A stretch of DNA of 64,000 nucleotides, taken from positions 88,176,283-88,240,282 of the forward strand of contig NC_044277.2 of the NCBI RefSeq assembly GCF_004027225.2, written 5' to 3'. Position numbers and translations under genes: made by a program. Below the pieces are notes generated by a model. It was not told the origin of the DNA. It saw only the letters and a program-made list of their open reading frames with translations, and did no database searches. Shown piece after piece: positions 24,401 through 34,926 of the stretch (the first letter of the stretch is position 1; each line of letters starts with the position of its first letter). This stretch comes from Strigops habroptila (taxonomy: Eukaryota; Chordata; Aves; Psittaciformes; Psittacidae).

Positions 24401-26994
24401 ACCTGGCCTGCTTAATCTTCCAGCCTTTGTAGGCATTTTGTGTAACATAGGTTCCCTTCAGCCTTCTTCTGAGTTGCCTTCTCTAACCCAATATGTTTTC
24501 ACATAATTTTCCTGCTGCTGCTTGAGTTCTTCCTTTGAAAATGAGCTGGTGTGTTATGGAAGGCAGGGTGAAACGGAGATGAAAGCTTAGTTCATTGGCC
24601 TTTTTTTTTTTTTCATTCAAGTAACAATTAGTTTCCACTAATAAACTCTACCAGTCAGTGAATTCTTAAACTGATTACCTAATATGATAGCCCAGTACTA
24701 GTTTGTAGCCAACAGTTATTTATTGTATGGTCATTGTGAAAGTATCTTACACACTATTTCACCAAAACACTTCAGTCCCCCAGGTCAGCTGTCTGTGACA
24801 TCCTGATCTAGTGTGCAATGACAAAAATCAGGTATGAGTTTACTACCATTGTGCAATGAAAAGATGGTTTAGCTAGAGAAATAATTTGAAAGTCAGGCGA
24901 AGTGAGATTTGGATTTTACAGGTCAAAAAGATTTTGGATGTCTTTTTATTATTCTGTGTGCAGCATAGGAAATGCTCTTGACTGGAGATGCAAATAATAT
25001 GTAAAGATGGGGTTGTGCTTCCTGGTTTTCCAACAAAAGCAATGGGTACACTTAGAAATTCAGTAATTTAACCTCTGGATTACTTCATCTGTCTTTGCTC
25101 ACTGCTTAATGAATGCAGATGCTGTTGAAGATACGGTGCTAAGAACAGAAACCTTTGTCATGACCTGCTATACACAGTACAATTTAAATGACATAGCGGG
25201 AAAAGTGTATCAGGTTTCACTGCAGAAAGGTTGGGACAGTGCCAGTCCTTTTTTTGGCGGGAAAATCAGATCATGGTCATCTTAAATTCAGTAGCAGTTT
25301 TGCCGAGTTAAGTCATTCCAGGTTTGGGCCTGAAGTGACCTGTTCTTCTAGATTCTTTGAAGTTTGTAGCAATGAACAGTCTGCCCAACATTGTGCTATT
25401 GTGGGAGCTTATTCCAAAAATTAAAGCATAATGAAACATACCCTTGTATCTTCCACCTGCACCTCAGGTAAAATTAATTTGGATTTGAAGCCAAAGTAAA
25501 CAGATAAGTTTCACAATGTCTTGAAAATCATCATGCATTAACATCTGTCTTTAACGCTATGAATTTTTATCTATCTCACATGTAGGTTCTCTCCCTGGTC
25601 CTTGACTTCCTTTTGCAACGTCTGTTTAGGCTACCAGCATTTGAGGAAATTTATGTCGTCTGTATATATGCAAGGGAAAACGTGATCTACTGGCACACAG
25701 TATGTACAACAGTATATATACATGCCTGCTGAAGTGATGTCTCTGGTTGGAATTAGGGTTCATTTACATTAAAATAAAAATAGCCAGCTCTATAGAGCTA
25801 GTATTAAAGGATTTTGATGAAGCCAGGAGGGAGAGAAAGGGAGAAGATTCAGAGAACAAGGGAGCAGTAGCAGGGAGAATGTCAGCACATGCGAGGAAGT
25901 GAAGCAGTCGCTCTGGTCCAGCCACGTGGATTCATAGGAGTGAACAGCCATGTGTGCCCACACCCTATATTTCAGCCCCCAGGGTAGACAGCAGGAGTAT
26001 TCTGGTCAATCTTCACTGCCTAGTCACAGCCCATCAAGTTAGCTGTAAAAACTTCTGTTTCAATTAAATATAAGCTCATTGTGTTTTCACACAACAGTTA
26101 ATAAAATAAAGCTCATAAGGAATATAGCATTTAGACTAGAGCAAGTGATATTTTTTTTAAATGTCACACTGAAAACCACATTTCCTTTAATCAGCATCTG
26201 CTCAGTGTTAGACTGCCTATAAAATCCGGTGCACTGTTGACAATAGGAGAACATGAAAACAAACAAACAGGAAAACTACAAAAGACATGGTATTAACACC
26301 AAAGTGCAATAATCCTTCTTTTTCCTTGGCATTTGAAAAATGTTTATATTTTTGACTCTAAACAATTTAACTTTCTTTCCAGCAATTTTGAATTTGGACA
26401 ACGATAGTGGAGGGGTGATGGAAAGAAAGTAGGACATCACATGTGAATTGAAATACACGAGATTAGGGGCCAAAAAAAAAAGATAATAAACCAGTCTGAA
26501 TAAATTAAAGATTTTTTTTTTTTTTTGAAGCAAATCAGCTCCATCTTTTTGGAACACTGATTGTACAGAAAGGCTTGCAGGGACAGAATTAGTGACATCT
26601 CCATGTAGGTTGTACAAATAACATCAGTGTTTCTCTAGGAACTTGAAGATAAGCATTTAATATGAAAAAATGTATGGGAAAATTGTGAGAGTATACTGTG
26701 AGAAAGGAACGAATAGTCTCTGTGTAGGTTTTTCTTTTCTTATCTAAATATATAACTAGTTTATTATTGAGTAAATATTAAATGTTGAGATAAAACTTCT
26801 GTAGGTGACTGTTACAATGGGCTAAATGTAAATAATCATGAGTCTATTGTATTTAGGCAGTAAACTGCTAAATACCTAGAGTGAAAGAAGGGAGGGGACT
26901 TCCTTAATCCTTAAACTAGTCCTTGAATATGGAGGATAATCACATCATCTCTAATCCCATTTATAAACACATCATGGTCCACAGTTAAAATCAT
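24401..26994. other. Unique non-coding sequence
   Basis: No gene is recognised. T-runs occur at about 24601-24613 and 26512-26526. The 113-codon minus frame at 26276-26617 contains a Lys run encoded by that T-tract, and is not credible as a protein. Short AT-rich stretches near 26.7 kb. Confidence 0.7.
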
Positions 26995-27345
26995 TGTGGT
27001 TTTGTTCCCCTCTGTTCCTATTAGGAAATATTTCACTGCTCTGATGGTTAGAAATCCTCATGTAATTTCCAGTGTAATTGTGGCTGGTTTATACCTATTT
27101 GTTTTGTGTCAGTGCTGTCCTTCAATGTGAATAGCTTTCTTCCTCCCCGCTGCTTACCCCCTGATACATTTATAGACAGCAATCATGGCACCTCTTAGCC
27201 TTTGTTCTGCTCTGTTAAACATCCAGTGCTCTGTTGGCCTCCTCTAATAAAATAGGTGCTCCTTTCCTTCAGTTGCTTCTGTTCAGTACCTACTCCTTAA
27301 ACTAATCGATCTTAAACATGTTTGACCAAAATGGGGCTTTGTGGT
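26995..27345 (-). mobile_element. Ancient CR1/L3-like LINE relic
   Basis: Read in the antisense direction, this segment follows the 3' part of the old CR1/L3-like LINEs found in turtles, crocodilians and birds. Matching blocks in order are TTAGGAAATATTTCACTGC, GGTTTATACCTATTTGTTTT, GTGTCAGTGCTGTCC, AATAGCTTTCTTCCTCC, CTGATACATTTATAGACAGC, AATCATGGCACCTCTTAGCC, TGTTGGCCTCCTC, AATAGGTGCTCCTTTCCTTC and TCTTAAACATG. These cover the region encoding the C-terminal end of the reverse transcriptase. The copy is much more diverged than the three younger CR1 fragments and no frame stays open. Weaker similarity may run on to about 27.58 kb. The family match is from memory. Confidence 0.8.
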
Positions 27346-27950
27346 CTGTAGGAGTCCCGCTTAATGCTTAAACAGGGGCTGGTGATTTTTTTGTTTTCAT
27401 AATTCTGGTAATACTGAACGTGATGCACTCTAGAATACTACTTAGTGCTTTCGAGGACTCAGTGGTGACTAGTAGTCGTTCTGAAATTGTTTACTGCAGT
27501 AACTATTTCTTTCTGCTCCCTCATCTCCTCTCCCTGATGATCCTATAGTTTGTGGGAAGAATTGTCATCAGTAAAGGACAGCAAACACATTTCTTCTGAT
27601 GTAAGTTCAGTATCCAAGTAGAAGGCCTGAGCTGGTGCCATCTTAGGATGGGATGACTTGTCCTCTGGATATGCCCATTACATTGCTTTCACTGTTCACT
27701 GAGGTACTAAACTTTTTGATGTCTCTCATTAAGGCGGGATGAATGCTGCAAAGGTGCACACCACTGGTATCACTTTTATGCTGGTCATCAGTATCAGTCT
27801 TCTTTTGTGTGACCACCTCTTCTGTGACAACTACTGCCTCCTGAGCCTGTTATCAGCAGATTCATTATCGTTTTACTAATTACTGATCACTAGAGTTATT
27901 CTAGCTGCTGAAGGCCCTGCATGAAATACAGGTCCCATATAATAAGGCAC
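27346..27950. other. Unique or very decayed sequence beside the ancient CR1
   Basis: Scattered similarity (for example AATACTGAACGTGATGCACT near 27411-27430, and the CTCATCTCCTCTCCCTGATG stretch) may be more of the same CR1/L3 relic, but it cannot be decided by eye. No gene seen. Confidence 0.4.
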
Positions 27951-28005
27951 AATTTCAACCCTGAGCAAAAGCCTACGAACTTGAGAGAAAGCTCCCACTG
28001 GCAAA
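27950..28005. repeat. Possible decayed dispersed repeat (GAGCAAAAGCC / CTCCCACTGG)
   Basis: CCTGAGCAAAAGCCTACGAA followed by AAAGCTCCCACTGGCAAAAG resembles an old sauropsid repeat recalled as GAGCAAAGCCCATTGAAGTC, AATGGAAAGACTCCCATTGA. It is strongly mutated and the dyad symmetry is almost gone. Confidence 0.35.
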
Positions 28006-31000
28006 AGATGCCAGTTTTGGTTTTACAGGCAGCACCACGAAATAGTAGACTTAACCAAAAAGAGGCTTTCTATTGTTAGGTTTTTCATTTTGACAATGTG
28101 CCTGTTAGTTTTAACAAGAAATTCCCACAAAACACCAATAGATGAAAGCCCATAGGTGAAAAGCCTTTTTGAGAACAAGGATTAATGAGTAGTGCAGCTA
28201 TCTATTTGTTTTCTATTTTAAATCCAAATGGACTATATCAGACTTTTCAAATTATGCCTATGGGAATAGTAGAGTACACATGACTTGCCAAACAAATCTA
28301 TATATATTAAGTACATTTGTTGGAAATGTTTATGCTGGTTTTCTCTAAAGTTAATGTGGTCTATTGATATTAGGGTGTTCAAATTGTGTAATGTGAAGTA
28401 GGAGATAAGAACAAAACCTTTCAAGCAGGCCATGGAAGGAAAAAATTCTTTAATTCCCCATTATTTGATTCTATTGTATTTATTGCAAACTGTTAAAATG
28501 CTATTGCTATGGGAGAAGTCACTGCTAGCTGGTACGTATCTACAATGGATAAAAATCAGGTAGCAGAGGATGTTGCTGCTTTTCTGATGACCAATCTGAT
28601 AATTGCAGCATGTACTAGGGGATTGTGTCTGTGTTAGTACCTTGCTGACACCCACTGAAACTGCTTTCTGGTTGGTAATACTTTGATTGGACATTTTATT
28701 TTATTTGCTATAAGGAGCATGGAAAAGCACTTGAGGGCAGTCTCAGTAGTAGTTGCAAACGCTGTCTGAACACTCACCTGCATAGTTCACACATACTTGT
28801 GTGTATGAGGAGTATGAATACTTGCAGGCACATACCACTCATCTTGGTATGCCTGGTGAACTGGCATGCTGCACTGGACACAGGAATACCAGAGTGTGTG
28901 AGGACTTGTCCCCCATCACATCTCGGGCCCTACCTGCACATTGTCTGTACAAACAGCAAAGCTGACCTGAAAAAGGACGTTTTTTGAGTGGGATTTGGGC
29001 CAAATGCCCTTCAGAAGTCCCTACCTTAATCATAATTCTATACATCTATTTATTGCTGGATTTCCTTTACCTTCCTCTGAAGTATCTTGATGCTGTTTAC
29101 TAAGGTAGAATATTGGACTAAATAGGTTTGAAATATCATCCATCCTGGCAAGTCCTGTATTTCCATGTGCAAACAGGATTTATTAGAAACTCAATACATA
29201 TTGAATGTAAGTCTTTAGGGATCTTTTATTTACTTTGGGCAGGTAAATATTGAATTGTCATGAAAGGTATTTGACTCCATTTTGGAACATAAAACAGGAG
29301 GGTAATAGAACAAAGGGAAGAAATCGACACTGATGGTAAATGGTAATACACATTACTGTATATCCCCTTCTGACTTTGCAAGTGGTGTGTGTTTTGCATA
29401 GTTATACAAAGCAAACTTTGTAGTATCACAAGCCTCAGAGGTGAACAGGAGGTGGGAGGGTGCTTTTGTAATCTTGTCAAACTTGTTTGTGAGTTCTTTT
29501 CCCTGCCAGATATTTCAGTTACTTTTTATTTTCTTTTTGGAAAGAGTCTGCTAGTTTGGCCTGCTTTTTTCCTACTTACGCTCCAGATGAAATCCTGACT
29601 GTTTCAATTTTCATTGCCAATGTAAAATATCCTCAAGAAGCTGATGCACTCTGCAGGGTTTCCCACAAGCCACTCCAGTATAACTAGCAGGATGAAAGTG
29701 ACTGTAAGGGTTGTTCTTTCTACAAGTCTGTAAGTCAACAGAAATTGATGTAGGAAGAATTCCAGATCACACTTTTCTTTCAGACCTTGAGATTTGTAAG
29801 CAAGTTTATACAATTATTAAGAACTCGTGCAGTATGTGAGATTACTTTTTAAGGTGGTAACTAATGGTACTATTGCTGACAAGATAAATAACAATCTGTA
29901 TGAAACTTTACATACCAGTTGACCCATGGTCTTTGTTTTTTATCTCTTTTATCTAAACTTCTTTTTTCCTTCCTTTTTATTTTTTTCTTCCCCACGGAAC
30001 AGTGTTCATTAAAAAAATGTACACAGGAAGGAAATACTTGTTTTTACTGATTTTAACATCTAGGTTGTCTTTTTAGCCTCCCTGACAATACTATTCTTTA
30101 CACTCTCATCACAGCACAAAGAAACACTGTTATTTACCCTGGGAAACAGGTGACTGAACTTATAAAAATCAGTACAGGACAAGATGTATTGAGGCCTGGC
30201 ACAGAATGACAAATTCTGGTGGGGTTTGCCAAGAAGAGACATATTGATTTTTAAATGATTAATAAGGAGAATATAATTGTATTTCATTAAGATGGATGGG
30301 ATTTCATTTAGTCTGTCTTCTCCTTTTCCACTTCAGATGCGAAAGGAAATCAAGTCATCATCAATGGCACCTTGTGTTAGCCTGCCATGGAAACAAGGTC
30401 ATTGATTGAGTAAAAGAAGTTTCTGAGAGGCTAGCCTAGTCTTTAATGGAGTTACTAGCACAGATAACATGGCAAAGATAACATCACTAAGTTCTTTCAT
30501 TATTTTGAGAACAACCAGGACTAGGAAAATGTTGATAACATCTTTGTTCTGGACTTTGATGCTTTTCAAGTTGCGTATTATCCCAAGTAAATTGAGTGGG
30601 GCATACAAATACACAGGGTTTCTCATTTGTTCATATAAAGTCATTTGAAGCCCTTCCACTGTCTAAGCCTGAGGGACCAATTGGCTGAAAAAGGGAGGAG
30701 TTCAAAATCCTATAATCCTAATGCATTCTTGGAATCTTACCAAGAAAATCGATGTATTCTCAATCAGAAGTATATAATTAATTTTTCTGTGAATTTCTGT
30801 AAATTTGAGGGTTGTGGTTAAATTAAACCTGTACTTCCACTGCTACCTGAAATTGAGGGCTTTGTGAAGAAAGATGTTCTATTTTACATCATTTTTTCAA
30901 GAATAATTTAACAAACAGAAGATGAAGGACTTTCCTCTCTTGTTTTCCAGCACATGTGCCCATGATGCTAACTCACGTTACTTCTGACTGGCAGTTGCTT

Positions 31001-31471
31001 TTACTTTTCCTGTATCCATCCAACCTCTTTCCAGAAGATTTTACTCTAGTTGTAGGGATTATTCAACTGCTTATGTGGCTGTGGCTAAACCGCCTGTGTA
31101 TGGCAAGTAAAATAAACTGATTTTCATTACACTGCCAGTCTTTATGTCCCAGCATTTCAGTAGCTCTCGTGTCACCAATTGTATTTTTCCTGTATTTGTG
31201 GAGTTTTCAGCCAGAGCCTCCAGATAAAATATTGAAAAGATTTTAGCAACACATGAGCCTAAATGAGAGATTCTATACTGGGTGTTAATTAGCAAATGGT
31301 GAAAGCATATACCAGTTAAGGAATTAATAGGGAATGGAAGGAAGATAGAATGAAAGATTAAGAACACTTAAAGATGGTGTACAAGGAGCGCATATTCCTA
31401 CTAAGTTAACAAATACATTACAGTTCAACACTGAATGTTCATATTATTTTGTTATTATTATGTATTATTGA
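28006..31471. other. Unique non-coding sequence
   Basis: No gene is recognised. Many open frames of 60 to 98 codons occur on both strands (for example 30399-30659 and 31071-31367, minus), all without motifs. T-rich sequence lies at 29935-29985. Confidence 0.7.
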
Positions 31472-31893
31472 GTTGCTGAAGCATGTCCAGAGAAGGGCAA
31501 CAAAGCTGGTGAAGGGTCTAGAGCACAAGTCTTATGAGGAGCAGCTGAGGGAACTGGGGGTGTTTAGTCTGGAAAAGGGAAGGGGGACCTTATTGGTCTC
31601 TACAGCTACCTGAAATGAGGATGCGATGAGGAGGTGGCTGGTCTCTTCTCCCAAGAAACAAGTGATAGGACAAGAGGTAACAGCATCAAGCTGCGCCAGG
31701 GGAGGTTTAGATTGCATATTAGGGAAAATTTCTTCACCAAAAGAGTAGTCAGGTATTGGAACAGACTGTGTAGGGAAGTGGTGAGGCCCTTATTGACATG
31801 GTTTAGTGGTGGACTTGGCAGTCCTGGGGTAATGTTTGGTCTTGATGATCTTAAAGGTCTTTTCCAACCTAGTCTATTCTATGATTCTATGAT
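31472..31893 (+). mobile_element. CR1 LINE 3' fragment, plus orientation
   Basis: The fragment starts within the reverse transcriptase end (TTGCTGAAGCATGTCCAGAG, AAGGGCAACAAAGCTGGTGA). It runs through CTTATGAGGAGCAGCTGAGG, GTGATAGGACAAGAGGTAAC, GGGGAGGTTTAGATTGCATA and TATTGGAACAGACTG to TCCAACCTAGTCTATTCTAT and the (ATTCTATG) tail, of which about two units remain (31876-31893). In one frame (within 31634-31981) it encodes the conserved end of the CR1 reverse transcriptase ([34 protein letters not shown]). The rest of the element is lost by 5' truncation, normal for CR1. It resembles the 41.9-42.6 kb copy more than the 23.9 kb one, so at least two CR1 subfamilies are present. Confidence 0.95.
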
Positions 31894-32116
31894 GGAAGAC
31901 ATCACTCTATTTCTACAGACAGAGGAAGCTGGGTTTTTCCGTTCAACAAACATGATGATGGACAGAAATGGAAGGGTATAGCCATGGATGATTAATTAAA
32001 AACTGATAGAACACATAATTAGTTTTGGATTGGACTGGTGGAGAACAGATTTTCAGCTTTCATCGATGAATTCATTGTATTATTTCAGAGTGACTACTCA
32101 TGCAGTCAGGCACTGT

Positions 32117-32128
32117 AAACTGCAGTTT
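32117..32128. repeat. Palindrome AAACTGCAGTTT
   Basis: A 12-bp perfect palindrome, extended to 14 bp by T and A on either side (32116-32129). It sits in unique sequence; no function is inferred. Confidence 0.9.
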
Positions 32129-32162
32129 AAACTACAGTCGAATACATGCAACATGTTATCGA

Positions 32163-32232
32163 GCCCATTTTTCAGGGAAGAAAACTGGGACAGTGAGGTG
32201 GAGTAAATTATGTTCTGAGGCAGGTCAAGAAG
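32163..32232 (-). repeat. Possible MIR/L2-like relic, antisense
   Basis: CCCATTTTTCAGGGAAGAAA followed by ACTGGGACAGTGAGGTGGAG and a GCAGGTCAAGAAGG end resembles the antisense MIR core CCCATTTTACAGATGAGGAA, ACTGAGGCACAGAGAGG. It is the best of the four MIR-like candidates here, but still eye-level evidence only. Confidence 0.5.
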
Positions 32233-33512
32233 GATTCATGAGTTTGTTCCTTGAGCTAGGCTGTTCATTTACTGTAAGACTTTAAACAAATCCCTTAGGA
32301 GTTGTGCTAGAATGGAGATGTTGGCACTTATTTACATGCTTTCTATGAGAATTAAACTAGGGGGTTTGTACAGTTGCCTGTAAGAGTTAGTTACTCTATC
32401 CTCCCTGCAATCTGGAGACACAAAAGTATGCATATATGCACAACTGATAATGGAGAATGAGGGGAACTTCTGTTTTGCATATGCTTGGCTTCTTGCTTCC
32501 ACAGAGGCTGAGGAGAGCAAGATATTCACAAGATATGCAAATAAGGGGGAACAGGAGGAATCTGGGGTGTAAAGTGCAGACCACAAGATTTTTCTATATC
32601 TGTGGAGAATGCTGGTTTTGAAAGAAAGTGAGAAAACTGTATTAATGAAGCTCTCAGCCTCTGCTGGGAGAGATTGCATAGTGGTCTCATCCTCCCAATT
32701 GAAATACTTACTGTCTCCAAAGCCACAATTTCAAAGGTAGGCAAAGTTACTTTATCCCTCCTAGCTTGCAATGAACTCAGCTTCCCCCAGACTGCTTGGT
32801 GGAGCTGACAGCTCAGGCCTGTACAACTGCAACGATCTTCAATGTGTGTGGCTGTAAAATGACTTCTATCGAGTTTTGTAATACAGTTTCAAGCTCATAC
32901 CTCTGCATTGCTACGTCCATCTGCTTCTACCCAGAAGATGACTTTCCCGGTATAGCAAAGTGGTAAAATTGTGGTACAATTCTCTGATGGGGGCATTTGC
33001 TAACTAATGTTCTGCTGGATAAGAGGAGAGATATACGTATAGAATGTTATTACAGAATATCCTAAGTCACTAAGACATGACTTATCCTAACAAGTTTTTA
33101 ATGAAACATCAGAAAATGAACAGATCATCACAACTAAAGACAGGAATTATAATGTGATTTTGATCATGGAGTTGGACTGTGATGACTAGCAGATGCAAAA
33201 TTTTCTAGCAAAATGTCTTTCAAAAGAAAAATGTGGGTTAACAAGCCCCCTAAATTTGGGGTAATAAAGACACTGTTTTGTCTGAAAGTGTCTCATTTTA
33301 AGCAGAAATTCTACTTACTAAGATACATATTGAGATATATTCATTCCAAAATAATGCATAAAATATTTATTAAATGCAGACTAGGATGTGATGAGGTTTG
33401 TATCTGTTTACTGAATCAAGCAGGAACGGTTCTAGAATGTGGGTCTCCCATCTTTCATGTTAGTAGCTGTTCTGGGGCAGTGAAATCAGTATCTCACTTG
33501 TCTTGCATGAAT
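32233..33512. other. Unique non-coding sequence
   Basis: No gene is recognised. Three overlapping minus-strand frames (32332-32679, 32396-32584, 32526-32771) use different frames of the same bases. None has a domain signature. Confidence 0.65.
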
Positions 33513-33539
33513 TTTTGGTAGACTTTTTGTCTACCAAAA
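33513..33539. repeat. Perfect 11-bp hairpin with T5 loop
   Basis: TTTTGGTAGAC (33513-33523) and GTCTACCAAAA (33529-33539) are exact inverted copies around TTTTT. On RNA it would form a short stable stem. No adjacent gene supports a regulatory role. Confidence 0.9.
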
Positions 33540-33637
33540 GTTTTGTTCAAAAAAGGATGGAATAATTTTTAAGACTTAAAAAAAAAAACCGTTTTGTGGT
33601 ATGGGAAAAATATCTAAGACCTTGTTAAGGATATATC

Positions 33638-33654
33638 TTTTTTTTTTTTTTTTT
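33638..33654. repeat. Poly-T tract (T17) followed by CCTCAG
   Basis: The T-run is followed directly by CCTCAG, a textbook-looking splice acceptor. The sequence beyond it (33661-33789, plus frame) quickly becomes Lys/Leu/Phe-rich with CTAAAAAAG repeats and no donor site, so I do not call an exon. Confidence 0.85.
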
Positions 33655-33703
33655 CCTCAGATTCTTTGTGATGGTCAGCAAGTCATCTCTCACTGCATGA
33701 ATT

Positions 33704-33744
33704 CTTTTTCTAAAAAAGATCTAAAAAAGCTTTTTCTAAAAAAG
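33704..33744. repeat. Short tandem repeat of CTTTTTCTAAAAAAG
   Basis: CTTTTTCTAAAAAAG at 33704-33718 recurs at 33730-33744, with a further partial copy CTAAAAAAG between them (33721-33729). Confidence 0.85.
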
Positions 33745-34888
33745 CTATTCTTCTACCTCATCTTATCCATAGAGACACTATTCCTATAAAAATTTCTGAC
33801 TGTATGTTGGACACAGACCAGTGTTAAAGGTAATCATCACCTAATTTTTGTTTTGTTCGGTAAATCCTTTATTCTTGCTTTCCTCCCTTTCCCTTTCTTT
33901 CCTCATAAAGTCTATGAGTATGCATTCTGGTCTTCTCTATTTTGTTTAGAGATGCCTTGACAATGTCTGAGATGTTTTTTTATGGGTTCTAACATCAAAA
34001 CTGAAGGGATGAAGAAATTAGAGATTTAACAAAGTCTTCATTTGTCTGTAAAGTTAATTAGTCACTCTTGACCATCAGAGTAGATTAAAATTAAATATGG
34101 GTTAATTAACACTTGTTGCTTTTGTTAGCTTCATTTATGACCAGTCACACTGATATTATCACAAGTTTATTTAAGTAGAAATTAAGATACAGAATTCACT
34201 TTCTTATTTTTATAAAAAAAACCTTTTTTTTTTAAATTATTTTTCAGAGCTTAAATCCATTAATCCTTTTTCATTTTGGTAGGATAACAAGTCTAGATAG
34301 GAGACAGAAATGTAGTAAGTATCACAAAAGAATCATACCTTTTTCATCTTATAGTATGCATGGATAGATTTGTTTTCCAAGCATTTCTTAACTCTAATGG
34401 TTAACATGCTACCCTGACCAAACTTTGTCTGCACATTTCACATACATTAGCATTTTGTATTGTATGACTTCAGTTACCTGACTTTGGAACTAAATCTTGC
34501 ATTTGGTTCTTAACCTTGAGTCATGTGCTGTACCTAAACAAAAGAGATCGTAATCTTGGTTTTTGCTTGTAACCAATGAGTTAGATCCTTACGTTCTTTC
34601 TGGTGACCAGATGCCTCCTCTTTGTCAGCTTACTTACAGCACAGTGCCTTTATACTAAGCAAACTTCTCAGGTCTAGCGGTTCCTTCTTCATATTTCTGC
34701 CAAGCTAAAGTTGGGCTAAAGTCCCATTTCATTTTGTTAGGAAAACGCAGTGCAACATCTAACATTTGCCAGCTTGATTATCACTTTCTCTGTTTTCACC
34801 TTCAGAGCTTGTGGGATATTACCAATATTGCAGTGGCAATCACGGAGCCTGCAAATTAAGGCATGCTTTCAACTTATGAATGTAATGT
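33745..34888. other. Unique non-coding sequence
   Basis: Very AT-rich, with A- and T-runs around 34213-34250. No gene is recognised. Confidence 0.65.
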
Positions 34889-34926
34889 AAAAACAAACAA
34901 ACAAACAGAAAACAAAACAAACAAAC
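34889..34926. repeat. (AAAC)n-like simple repeat
   Basis: Runs of AAAC broken by AGAAAACAAA. The 70-codon minus frame at 34874-35086 reads through its complement and is not credible. Confidence 0.9.

Noticed and set aside
32945..32995. tRNA-like boxes (TAGCAAAGTGGTA and GGTACAATTCT)
   Set aside because: The two boxes are only about a dozen bases apart and no cloverleaf arms pair around them.
33638..33789. Polypyrimidine tract plus CAG as a splice acceptor with a following exon
   Set aside because: The downstream frame degenerates into CTAAAAAAG repeats and has no donor site.
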